DNA of 14,159 nt from Gammaproteobacteria bacterium (lineage in GTDB: Bacteria; Pseudomonadota; Gammaproteobacteria; UBA6429). The translations under genes and the position numbers were made by a program. Each line of letters opens with the position of its first letter. The first letter of the stretch is position 1. Shown here in pieces: positions 7,743-14,159 of the stretch. The notes beneath the pieces are model-generated. The model was not told where the DNA came from. It searched no databases and saw only the letters and a program-made list of their open reading frames with translations. The stretch lies in assembly GCA_030635835.1 (NCBI GenBank), contig DAOVYB010000021.1:1-14159 (forward strand), written 5' to 3'.

Positions 7743-8477
7743 ATGAAAAATATAATATTTTTATTGATGTTGAGTGTTTTGTATTCATGTGCAGCAAAAG
7801 AACAGGGAGATACGCTTGTTTTATTTATGGAACAGGAAAAAGACGTTGAACCTTATCAAACACGAATGATTGTTAATAAAAAATTTGTTCGTATTGATGA
7901 TGGTAAAGGTGCTAAAAGTTTTGTTCTGTATAACAGGGATAAAAAGATAGTTTATAGCATAAACCCGGAAGAAAAATCTGTAATGGCAGTACATGAAAAA
8001 AAACTGGAAAAGGGTAAGGTATTTGAACCTCCTTTTAAATTAACGCATTCAGTAAAAGAAATGCCGGAAATGAAAGATGCACCAAGTATAAATGGTGAAA
8101 CAGCAAAACATTATCAACTGATCACGAATGACAAAACATGTTATGACGTAGTTGCAGTTAAAGGACTTATGCCAAATGTAGTAAAAGCACTAATAGATTT
8201 CCACACTCATATGGCGACAGACAGTATTGTAACTTTTAATAATATGCCCGCAGATATGCATGAAGCTTGCGATATGACATTAACTACCTTTAAACCTGCT
8301 CGTCAGTTTGAATTCGGTTTTCCAATACAAGAAAGAGCTAAAAATGAATATATGCGCTCACTTGTAGATTATAATACTAACTTTAAAGCTGATCCCCTGT
8401 TATTTGAATTTCCAGAAGGATATAAACATTATACTGTACAGGAACTTCGGGAAGGCAAAGTGAATTTTTCTGATTAA
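7743..8477 (+). CDS. Predicted lipoprotein of unknown function
   Basis: A 244-aa exported protein. The N-terminus MKNIIFLLMLSVLYSC is a type II signal peptide with lipobox LYSC, placing the lipidated cysteine at C16; alanine follows it, so the outer membrane is the likely destination. The mature part has no motif I can name. It begins with a beta-rich section (QTRMIVNKKFVRIDDG, then FVLYNRDKKIVYSINPEEKSVMAV) that resembles the fold pattern of lipoprotein-carrier-like domains, but this is only a resemblance. Two further cysteines, C133 and C176, could form a disulfide. An AAGG Shine-Dalgarno (7734-7737) sits five bases before the ATG. It follows the DUF455 gene by 16 bp and is probably the last gene of that operon; no terminator is evident after it. 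Confidence 0.8.
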   Translation: MKNIIFLLMLSVLYSCAAKEQGDTLVLFMEQEKDVEPYQTRMIVNKKFVRIDDGKGAKSFVLYNRDKKIVYSINPEEKSVMAVHEKKLEKGKVFEPPFKLTHSVKEMPEMKDAPSINGETAKHYQLITNDKTCYDVVAVKGLMPNVVKALIDFHTHMATDSIVTFNNMPADMHEACDMTLTTFKPARQFEFGFPIQERAKNEYMRSLVDYNTNFKADPLLFEFPEGYKHYTVQELREGKVNFSD

Positions 8478-8614
8478 ATGTTGTTGGCCTTTACCTCTAT
8501 GGATTTAGGTAAGGGGGGGTAGCAAGGATGCGGTAGCTTCAGGAAAACAGATGTCATTGTCGGTTGGCTTATATTTGAAGTGAGGCACTATAAGGCCGAG
8601 CTACACTATTCAGA
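8478..8614. other. G-rich spacer of unknown nature between convergent genes
   Basis: This 137-bp stretch separates the lipoprotein gene from lpxH, which converge. It is visibly richer in G+C than its surroundings and holds a run of seven G (8513-8519), a TTACCT/AGGTAA hairpin just before that run, GTAGC words repeated in both orientations, and GGCCTT (8486-8491) inverted as AAGGCC (8592-8597) near its ends. No open frame, T-tract terminator or known RNA is recognisable. It may be the decayed remnant of a small repeat or gene. Confidence 0.3.
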
Positions 8615-9337
8615 TTATTTATTTAAAGATTCTAACTGACAACCATTTACATCACACTCTAAAACACTACCTTGTTCAAACCAGTCACCTAATACGATTC
8701 GTTTCATATTAATTTCATTAGCAGTAAAATTGTGAATAGCAGGGCGGTGGGTATGACCATGAATTAATTGCTGGATGTTTTCTTTTAGCATTATGTTATC
8801 AACGGTTTGCTGACTAACATCCATGATGGTCATCGCTTTTTTTGCTGTTTCTTCTTTACTTATTTTTCGATATTTTGATGTCATGGCTAAACGTTCTTCA
8901 TTAGGCTTGGCAAAAAACTCTGCTTTCCAGCGTGAGTCACGGACCATGGCTCGAAATTTTTGATAGTCCACATCATCAGTGCAGAGTGTATCTCCGTGCA
9001 TTAATAAAGTCGGGGTGCCGTAAAGATCTATTCGTGTAGGATCTTCGAGCATAGTCGCACCCGAGAGATTCGCAAATTGTTCAGACATGAGGAAGTCACG
9101 GTTACCAGGCATAATATATAAAGGCAAACCGGCATCAGCGAGTTGCTTCATTTTTGAGATACTTTGTTCATAGTCAGGCTGGATCATGTCATCACCCGGC
9201 CAAACTTCAAATAAGTCACCCAAAATATAAAGGGCGTCTGCAGTAGACGCCCTTTGTTCCAGAAAGTTTATAAATAGTTCTGTGATGTTTTGACGCTCAC
9301 CACTAAGGTGAAGATCTGAAATAAATAAAGTAGTCAC
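8615..9337 (-). CDS. lpxH: UDP-2,3-diacylglucosamine diphosphatase LpxH
   Basis: LpxH hydrolyses UDP-2,3-diacylglucosamine to lipid X and UMP, the fourth step of lipid A synthesis, at the cytoplasmic face of the inner membrane. The 240-aa length is typical and the calcineurin-type metal ligands fall at the E. coli positions: FISDLHL (D8, H10), GDLFEVWPGDD (D41), GNRDF (N79, R80), MHGDT (H114) and HGHTHRP (H195, H197). The start codon is GTG at 9335-9337, supported by ACGGAA (9345-9350 on the minus strand) seven bases upstream; no in-frame ATG lies near. It is the last gene of a minus-strand run ppiA-like, ppiB, lpxH, with 34 bp after ppiB, and faces away from cysS, an order shared with E. coli. 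No T-rich terminator follows it. Confidence 0.96.
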   Translation of the reverse strand: MTTLFISDLHLSGERQNITELFINFLEQRASTADALYILGDLFEVWPGDDMIQPDYEQSISKMKQLADAGLPLYIMPGNRDFLMSEQFANLSGATMLEDPTRIDLYGTPTLLMHGDTLCTDDVDYQKFRAMVRDSRWKAEFFAKPNEERLAMTSKYRKISKEETAKKAMTIMDVSQQTVDNIMLKENIQQLIHGHTHRPAIHNFTANEINMKRIVLGDWFEQGSVLECDVNGCQLESLNK

Positions 9338-9371
9338 AGATAATTTCCGTGGTGTTTAAATTAAGCTTAAC

Positions 9372-9866
9372 TTACGCTTCAACTTCAACACTTTCAATAA
9401 CGACATCGTCAGTTGGAACATCCTGATGATGTCCACCTGAACCTGTTGCAACATTTTTAATTTCATCAACAACATCCATGCCTTCAACAACTTTTCCGAA
9501 TACACAGTAACCGTAGCCCTGTGCATCTGCAGAAGTAAAGTTAAGGAAATTGTTATCTTTTAAGTTAATGAAAAATTGTGATGAAGCTGAATGTGGATCT
9601 GGTGTACGCGCCATTGCAATGGTGCCACGATCATTTGATAAGCCATTCTCAGCTTCATTTTTAATATTGTCGCGAGTGGCTTTTTCTTTCATACCCGGTT
9701 CCATACCGCCACCCTGGATCATGAATCCATCAATAACACGGTGGAAGATAGTGCCGTTGTAAAACCCATCTTTTGCATACTGCTCAAAATTGGCAACAGT
9801 TTCCGGTGCTTTAGCGGCATCCATCTCAATCATGATGGTGCCTTTGTTTGTAACCATTTTAATCAT
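9372..9866 (-). CDS. ppiB: Cytoplasmic peptidyl-prolyl cis-trans isomerase (cyclophilin B type)
   Basis: A 164-aa cyclophilin catalysing cis-trans isomerisation of X-Pro bonds during protein folding. It has no signal peptide, so it is cytoplasmic, as is E. coli PpiB. Key motifs: FHRVI with the catalytic arginine R43, FMIQGGG (48-54), RGTIAMART (80-88), the [10 protein letters not shown] block (92-101) with the active-site Gln-Phe-Phe, [10 protein letters not shown] and the closing HQDVP. The single-domain length and the C-terminal [11 protein letters not shown] match PpiB. AAGGA (9875-9879, minus strand) sits eight bases before the ATG. It lies 26 bp downstream of a second cyclophilin gene and 34 bp before lpxH, consistent with one operon. 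Its core is roughly 55-60% identical to the upstream paralogue by hand alignment. Confidence 0.96.
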   Translation of the reverse strand: MIKMVTNKGTIMIEMDAAKAPETVANFEQYAKDGFYNGTIFHRVIDGFMIQGGGMEPGMKEKATRDNIKNEAENGLSNDRGTIAMARTPDPHSASSQFFINLKDNNFLNFTSADAQGYGYCVFGKVVEGMDVVDEIKNVATGSGGHHQDVPTDDVVIESVEVEA

Positions 9867-9892
9867 AATAAAAATCCTTAAAGTTTGAAAAA

Positions 9893-10498
9893 TTATTTTT
9901 TAACTGGTGTTGCTGGCGTTGTTTCAATAACCGTTGCTTTATGAATGAGTACCATTTTTAGTGGTACATCTGATTGGAACGGTCCATTAGGCCCTGTGCG
10001 CAAATTGCGAATTTTATCAACAACGTTCATACCTTTGATAACATGTCCAAAAACGGCATAGCCCCAGCCACGTGGTGTTTTACTTGTGTGATCAAGAAAA
10101 GGATTATCTTTTACATTAATAAAGAATTGTGCGGAAGCAGAATGTGGGTCACTGGTTCTTGCCATAGCAATAGTGCCACGCACATTTTTTAAACCATTAT
10201 CCGCTTCGTTCAGGATAGGGGCATTGTTTTCTTTACGGTCCATTTCTGGAGTAAAACCTCCACCCTGAATCATAAAATCTTTAATCACGCGGTGAAAAAT
10301 AGTGCCATCATAAAAACCACTCTGTACGTATTTCATAAAATTGACCACGCTGAGCGGGGCACGGGCAAGATCAAGTTCGAGTACGATATTTCCTTCAGAT
10401 GTTTCAAGTTTGATTTGTTTGGTAGTGAATTCATCTGCCATACAGACACTTGAAACTAAGAGAAAAAAGCTTGTAAAAGTAATAAGTAAAGAACGCAT
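9893..10498 (-). CDS. Periplasmic peptidyl-prolyl cis-trans isomerase (cyclophilin)
   Basis: A 201-aa cyclophilin with an N-terminal type I signal peptide ([21 protein letters not shown], cleavage probably before DEF), so it should fold proteins in the periplasm, the role of PpiA in E. coli. The catalytic domain is complete: GTIFHRVI (catalytic R70), [37 protein letters not shown] short tail rich in Thr, Pro and Lys (TTPATPVKK) follows. The cysteine in the signal peptide is not in a proper lipobox. It resembles the neighbouring cytoplasmic ppiB more than one would expect of an ancient PpiA/PpiB pair, suggesting a local duplication followed by gain of a signal peptide, or the reverse. I leave the symbol empty because orthology to E. 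coli ppiA is not certain. It is the first gene of the ppi-ppiB-lpxH run, and its promoter should lie in the 194-bp divergent region shared with cysS. Confidence 0.93.
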   Translation of the reverse strand: MRSLLITFTSFFLLVSSVCMADEFTTKQIKLETSEGNIVLELDLARAPLSVVNFMKYVQSGFYDGTIFHRVIKDFMIQGGGFTPEMDRKENNAPILNEADNGLKNVRGTIAMARTSDPHSASAQFFINVKDNPFLDHTSKTPRGWGYAVFGHVIKGMNVVDKIRNLRTGPNGPFQSDVPLKMVLIHKATVIETTPATPVKK

Positions 10499-10692
10499 AA
10501 TTGATACTCTTTTTGTCGTTTATGCTGATTACAGCGGTATTTTAAGAACGGTGAATAATAATGGGTTTGAGCTAATTTGTCTCTATGATTTCACATATAG
10601 CGGCTCTATTTCCGTTACAGCATTTTTTCCGTTATTCTAGCGCCCTGACTGAAATTTCGACAAATATAGTGAAAAAAAGAAGATAAATATTC

Positions 10693-12084
10693 ATGTTACA
10701 AATACATAACACGCTGACACGCCAAAAAGAAGAATTTAAACCGCTTGATGAGAACAATATCCGGCTTTACGTCTGTGGTATGACGGTTTATGACATGTGC
10801 CATATTGGTCATGCACGGGTGCTGGTTGTATTTGATGTGATTTATCGTTATTTGTGTGAAGTCTATGGAAAAGAGCATGTCACATATGTGCGAAATATTA
10901 CCGATATTGACGATAAAATTATTGCTCGGGCAAATGAAAATAAGGAAGACTTCAACCTTCTAACAGGGCGCTTTATTGATGAAATGCATCATGATTCTGC
11001 TGCCCTGGGCATATTAGCGCCAAATCAGGAACCACGTGCGACTTTATACATGGATCAGATTATAGCCATGATTCAAACACTGGTTGAAAAAGAGTTTGCC
11101 TATGCCGCGGCGAATGGTGATGTCTATTATGCGGTAAGCAAGTTTGAAAATTATGGCAAGTTATCCGGCAAACATGTTGAAGATTTACGTGCCGGTGAAC
11201 GTGTTGCGGTAGACGATGCGAAAAAAGATCCCCTTGATTTTGTTTTATGGAAATCAGCAAAACCAGAAGAACCCAGCTGGGATTCACCGTGGGGCAAAGG
11301 GCGACCGGGCTGGCATATCGAATGTTCAGCGATGTCGACTGAGTGTCTTGGGCATAATTTTGATATCCACGGCGGTGGTATGGATTTACAGTTTCCACAT
11401 CATGAGAATGAAATCGCTCAATCAGAAGCGGCGACGGGTGAAAAATTTGCCAATGTCTGGATGCATAATGGTTTTGTTCGAATTGATGATGAAAAAATGT
11501 CTAAATCCCTGGGCAATTTTTTTACCATTCGAGAAGTAACGGCAAAATATGACCCGGAAGTTTTACGTTATTTTATTTTAACCAGTCATTATCGCAGCCC
11601 GTTAAATTATTCTGATAAGCAACTCGATACTGCTAAAGCGGCGTTAACAACTTTATATACCGCTTTACGTGGCATGGAAGTTAGTGCGTTAGATTCGAGT
11701 GATACGCAGTATCATCAACGTGTGCATACTGCAATGAATGATGATTTTAATACTGCAGAAGTCTTACCCGTGTTATTTGATTTAGCTAAAGAAGTAAATC
11801 GCTTTAAAGATAAAGATATGGATAAGGCTAAATACTATGCAAATTTATTGCATGAACTGGCAGGGATGATTGGATTACTGAATCAGGATCCGGAAACTTT
11901 TTTACGCGGTGGTAATAACGAGCAGGGTATATCTGCTGATGAGATAGATGAATTGATTCATCAACGTAATCAGGCTCGTGTGGCAAAAGACTGGGCTGAA
12001 AGTGATCGTATTCGTGATGTATTAAAAGAGCAGGGTATTGTGCTTGAAGATAAAGGTGGCGAGACGAGCTGGCGTAGAGAATAA
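10693..12084 (+). CDS. cysS: Cysteinyl-tRNA synthetase
   Basis: CysRS charges tRNA-Cys with cysteine in an ATP-dependent reaction in the cytoplasm. The 463-aa length is normal. Class I signatures are present: HIGH at 37-40 in the context CHIGHARV, and KMSKS at 268-272 followed by LGNF. The zinc site that discriminates cysteine is intact: C28 ([10 protein letters not shown]), C211 ([10 protein letters not shown]), H236 and E240 (FPHHENE), each within two positions of E. coli. The C-terminal helical and anticodon-binding part (about 315-463) includes [13 protein letters not shown] and the basic [18 protein letters not shown] segment. The Shine-Dalgarno is weak (AGAAGA about 10 bases upstream). 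It is transcribed away from the ppi-ppiB-lpxH operon across a 194-bp AT-rich spacer where I cannot name a convincing promoter. No terminator follows, so the next gene may be co-transcribed. Confidence 0.97.
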   Translation: MLQIHNTLTRQKEEFKPLDENNIRLYVCGMTVYDMCHIGHARVLVVFDVIYRYLCEVYGKEHVTYVRNITDIDDKIIARANENKEDFNLLTGRFIDEMHHDSAALGILAPNQEPRATLYMDQIIAMIQTLVEKEFAYAAANGDVYYAVSKFENYGKLSGKHVEDLRAGERVAVDDAKKDPLDFVLWKSAKPEEPSWDSPWGKGRPGWHIECSAMSTECLGHNFDIHGGGMDLQFPHHENEIAQSEAATGEKFANVWMHNGFVRIDDEKMSKSLGNFFTIREVTAKYDPEVLRYFILTSHYRSPLNYSDKQLDTAKAALTTLYTALRGMEVSALDSSDTQYHQRVHTAMNDDFNTAEVLPVLFDLAKEVNRFKDKDMDKAKYYANLLHELAGMIGLLNQDPETFLRGGNNEQGISADEIDELIHQRNQARVAKDWAESDRIRDVLKEQGIVLEDKGGETSWRRE

Positions 12085-12150
12085 GGGAACTAGTTAATAA
12101 ACTACCGGTCTGACTTCCCAGCTGATAATTAAAATAAGGATGTAATTTAT

Positions 12151-12786
12151 ATGTTCAGACTACAGCGATTCAATAAAATCACTCTCTTAATATTACCCTT
12201 TTTATTTTCTTCTGTTTTTGCAACAGAGCCAATGAAAGAGGATAACAATCACGTTCGTGTTTGGAATAAATTTGCCAATGACAGTTTAAGTTTGCATAAA
12301 AAACTTACTAAGGGAAAAAAACTTGAGGTTAAAACTCGTGTTGGTAGTTATGCTAATGTAAAAGACTTTTATATTGAGCATCGTTATTTTGATAACGGAA
12401 AATTAATTAGTCAGCTGCAATGGGAAAAGGACAATCCAAAAACATTACATACCATTGAAGTTTATGTTCATGATAAGCAAGGACGAGTAATTCGCGATTT
12501 TATGGCCGCTTACTTGCCGTTTTATCATAATGCACCCACACAAACGTTGATTAGCATCCATCATTACAATAACAACCTGCATGCTTTCCGTAGTTTTGAT
12601 GCGTCTGGTGATACTGTTCTTGAACGCTGTGAAGGCAAAGACAATAAAGGACAATCTGTTAATCTTCTTCTGGATGAAGATGATTTGTTTAATGATCCGG
12701 ATGAGATTATCGGATCAAAAGAATACAATAATTGTTTTGAAGGCTTTAAACAAAATAAGCTGGGTAAATATATAATCCCGCAATAG
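12151..12786 (+). CDS. Small exported protein of unknown function
   Basis: A 211-aa protein with a signal peptide: basic MFRLQRFNK, a hydrophobic core ITLLILPFLFSSVFA, and a probable type I cleavage before TEPMK (after residue 24). The mature part is soluble and looks beta-rich, with alternating strands such as KLEVKTRVGSY, DFYIEHRYFDNGKLISQLQW, HTIEVYVHDKQGRVIRDFMAAY and TLISIHHYNNNLHAFRSFD. This strand-turn pattern with DNG and DKQGR turns is reminiscent of repeats in exported beta proteins, but I recognise no family. Two cysteines (C160 and C195) could form a disulfide in the periplasm. AAGGA (12136-12140) sits 10 bases before the ATG. It begins 66 bp after cysS with no terminator between, and ends 20 bp before a REP-like hairpin that could cap the transcript. 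Confidence 0.78.
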   Translation: MFRLQRFNKITLLILPFLFSSVFATEPMKEDNNHVRVWNKFANDSLSLHKKLTKGKKLEVKTRVGSYANVKDFYIEHRYFDNGKLISQLQWEKDNPKTLHTIEVYVHDKQGRVIRDFMAAYLPFYHNAPTQTLISIHHYNNNLHAFRSFDASGDTVLERCEGKDNKGQSVNLLLDEDDLFNDPDEIIGSKEYNNCFEGFKQNKLGKYIIPQ

Positions 12787-12806
12787 CAAAAAGAACTTTT
12801 TCAAAA

Positions 12807-12923
12807 TGTAGGTCGGGCTTTAGCCCGACGCTGCGGGCAGCTATTACCACATAATAATTTGATAGATAATAAATAAGAAGGTTGATGATTTGACTTGGTC
12901 GTCAGGCTAAAGCCTGACCTACA
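12807..12923. repeat. Inverted pair of REP-like hairpins (BIME-like)
   Basis: Two related units face each other. The left opens with TGTAG (12807-12811), then the palindrome GTCGGGCT-TT-AGCCCGAC (12812-12829), followed at once by a second small hairpin GCTGC-GG-GCAGC (12830-12841). The right is its inverse: GTCAGGCT-AA-AGCCTGAC (12901-12918), then CTACA (12919-12923). The two stems differ at one base pair, G-C in one and A-T in the other, so pairing is kept. Units opening with GTAGGTC and folding into GGGC/GCCC hairpins are a common REP type in proteobacteria, mobilised by REP-associated transposases (TnpA-REP/RAYT). The pair lies between converging genes, ending four bases before the folD stop, and may stabilise or terminate both transcripts. 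Confidence 0.82.
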
Positions 12924-12927
12924 ATTG

Positions 12928-13785
12928 TTATTTATCGTGAAAATTCTCTGCAGCATCCGTTGTATTTTGTAATAAGGTCGCTACAGTCATCGGACCGACA
13001 CCACCCGGAACCGGGGTAATCCATCCTGCTTTTTCTTTTGCAGTATCAAAATCAACGTCACCGACCAGTTTGCCATCATCTGCACGGTTAATTCCTACAT
13101 CAATAACTACGGCACCCGGTTTGACCCATTCACCACTCACAATACCTGGTTTACCTACAGCAACGACCAAAATGTCTGCTCTTTTAACCTTCGCTTCTAG
13201 ATCCCTGGTGAAACGGTGGCATACGGTCACGGTACAACCGGCTAATAATAATTCCAGCGCCATTGGTCGTCCAACATGATTAGATGCGCCAACGATAACC
13301 GCATCTTGTCCCTTGATAGGCTGTCCGGTGCTTTCAAGTAAAGTCATGACACCTCGTGGTGTACACGGGCGTAAAACGGGCATACGTGAAGCGAGTCGGC
13401 CAACATTGTAGGGATGAAAACCATCAACATCTTTTTTTGGATGAATACGTTCAATAACAATTTCAGTATTAATATGTGAGGGTAGGGGAAGCTGAACCAA
13501 TATGCCGTCGACTGTGTCATTTGTATTGAGTGCATCTATTAAATCAAGTAATTTTTGTTCTGTTGTGTCTTCAGGAAGATCATAAGCGAGAGATTCAATA
13601 CCGGCATCTTCGCAGCCTTTACGCTTATTTCGGACATAAACCTCAGATGCCGGGTCGCTTCCTACAAGAATAACGGCAAGACCGGGCTTACGTAAACCGC
13701 TTGATAAGCGCTTGTCCACACGTTCTTTCAGTGTTTTGCGGAGTTCAGCAGCAATTTGTTTGCCATCAATAATTTGCGCGGTCAT
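12928..13785 (-). CDS. folD: Bifunctional methylenetetrahydrofolate dehydrogenase / cyclohydrolase
   Basis: FolD interconverts 5,10-methylene-, 5,10-methenyl- and 10-formyl-tetrahydrofolate (NADP-dependent dehydrogenase plus cyclohydrolase), supplying one-carbon units for purines and fMet-tRNA in the cytoplasm. The 285-aa length is typical. The catalytic pair sits in SEVYVRNK with Y50 and K54, and D121 in KKDVDGF, all at E. coli positions. The Rossmann nucleotide motif [10 protein letters not shown] (166-175), with HRFT nearby, and the folate-site signature PGGVGPMT (260-267) are intact. GGAA (13794-13797, minus strand) lies eight bases before the ATG. It stands alone: its 3' end abuts the REP pair and its 5' end faces the tRNA operon promoter across a divergent spacer. 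Confidence 0.97.
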   Translation of the reverse strand: MTAQIIDGKQIAAELRKTLKERVDKRLSSGLRKPGLAVILVGSDPASEVYVRNKRKGCEDAGIESLAYDLPEDTTEQKLLDLIDALNTNDTVDGILVQLPLPSHINTEIVIERIHPKKDVDGFHPYNVGRLASRMPVLRPCTPRGVMTLLESTGQPIKGQDAVIVGASNHVGRPMALELLLAGCTVTVCHRFTRDLEAKVKRADILVVAVGKPGIVSGEWVKPGAVVIDVGINRADDGKLVGDVDFDTAKEKAGWITPVPGGVGPMTVATLLQNTTDAAENFHDK

Positions 13786-13871
13786 TCAGTCTTTTCCATA
13801 GGTTAATTCAGGGCGCTATAATCTCATGACCAGTAGGGTTTAGCCAATATAATAAGTTTAAATATTCATGA

Positions 13872-13900
13872 TTGACGTTACCGCATTTCACTAGTATTAT
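13872..13900 (+). promoter_or_regulatory. Stable-RNA-type promoter of the tRNA operon
   Basis: TTGACG (13872-13877) and TATTAT (13895-13900) are separated by exactly 17 bp, both five of six to consensus. A GC-rich discriminator CGCGCCC follows (13901-13907), the feature that makes rRNA and tRNA promoters sensitive to ppGpp during the stringent response. Transcription should start near 13907, about 37 bases before tRNA-Pro. Confidence 0.85.
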
Positions 13901-13907
13901 CGCGCCC

Positions 13908-13940
13908 TTGTTACAAGCACCCAGAATAAGATTGTAACAA
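13908..13940 (+). other. Leader hairpin ahead of tRNA-Pro
   Basis: TTGTTACAA (13908-13916) and TTGTAACAA (13932-13940) form a perfect 9-bp stem with a 15-base loop, filling the leader between the predicted start site and tRNA-Pro, which begins three bases later. It could help processing of the precursor by RNases or keep the leader from misfolding with the tRNA. It has no T-run of terminator type. Confidence 0.6.
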
Positions 13941-13943
13941 TGT

Positions 13944-14020
<77 letters not shown>

Positions 14021-14099
14021 CTATTTAAAGTTTAGTCATATTTTACGAGCAAATTGTGAGAGTTTTGGCTAAATATTCGGTAGGATATAAATACTTTCT

Positions 14100-14159
14100 G
14101 CGCCTGTAGCTCATCCGGATAGAGCATCGGCCTTCTAAGCCGAGGGTAGCAGGTTCGAG
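14100..14159 (+). tRNA. tRNA-Arg (anticodon TCT), cut by window end
   Basis: The first 60 bases of a tRNA that continues past the window; about 17 are missing, including the 3' acceptor strand. It shows the 5' acceptor strand GCGCCTG, D-arm GCTC...GAGC, anticodon stem TCGGC/GCCGA with loop CTTCTAA giving TCT at 14134-14136, and the start of the T-arm GCAGG-TTCGA. It closely resembles the E. coli tRNA-Arg(TCT), which reads AGA codons. It lies 79 bp after tRNA-Pro and is probably in the same transcript. Confidence 0.95.

Noticed and set aside
10499..10692. T-box or other tRNA-sensing leader before cysS
   Set aside because: The spacer has no T-box consensus or specifier stem, and such control of cysS is a Gram-positive feature.
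12085..12119. GGGAA...TTCCC and TAGTT/AACTA pairing after cysS as a terminator
   Set aside because: The stems are short (5 bp) and no T-run follows.
13794..13822. TATAAT at 13817-13822 on the plus strand as a second tRNA promoter
   Set aside because: The -10 is perfect, but the hexamer at the right spacing (TTCCAT) matches the -35 consensus at only two positions; a much better promoter lies at 13872-13900.
14065..14091. Separate promoter before tRNA-Arg (TTGGCT ... TATAAA)
   Set aside because: The spacer is only 15 bp and there is no GC-rich discriminator, so co-transcription with tRNA-Pro is simpler.

Overview
The window is AT-rich chromosomal DNA of a gammaproteobacterium. The evidence is the protein sequences (S1, IHF-beta, LpxH, FolD and CysRS carry their signature residues at or within two positions of the E. 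coli numbering) and gene order: rpsA followed by ihfB, cysS divergent from a cyclophilin-lpxH block, and a tRNA-Pro(TGG)/tRNA-Arg(TCT) pair. Genus cannot be fixed from the sequence alone. No phage, insertion sequence, integrase or CRISPR array is visible; this is mostly core genome with a few poorly known genes between housekeeping ones.

Layout. 1-1580: the 3' two-thirds of rpsA, then ihfB, closed by a strong intrinsic terminator. 1688-4333: an extended -10 promoter and a large membrane-bound GGDEF+EAL cyclic-di-GMP protein. 4334-5523: two genes on the minus strand, a 293-aa multi-pass membrane protein of unknown function whose stop codon abuts that of the GGDEF/EAL gene, and a 58-aa membrane protein with its own promoter, Shine-Dalgarno site and terminator. 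5677-8477: a plus-strand run of three closely spaced genes: glycerate 2-kinase (MOFRL family), a DUF455 ferritin-like protein and a lipoprotein. 8478-8614 is an odd G-rich spacer. 8615-10498 (minus): probable operon ppiA-like (periplasmic cyclophilin), ppiB (cytoplasmic cyclophilin), lpxH. 10693-12084 (plus): cysS, followed by a small exported protein of unknown function (12151-12786). 12807-12923: an inverted pair of REP-like hairpins between converging genes. 12928-13785 (minus): folD. 13872-14159 (plus): a stable-RNA-type promoter, a leader hairpin, tRNA-Pro and the 5' part of tRNA-Arg.

Roles. The window mixes translation (S1, CysRS, two tRNAs), nucleoid architecture (IHF), one-carbon metabolism (FolD), lipid A synthesis (LpxH), protein folding (two cyclophilins), second-messenger signalling (GGDEF/EAL) and carbon metabolism (glycerate kinase). 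No new multi-gene system is evident. The stretches most worth following up are the two orphan membrane proteins at 4334-5523, the DUF455-lipoprotein pair linked to glycerate kinase, and the REP pair whose two copies show a compensatory base-pair change.
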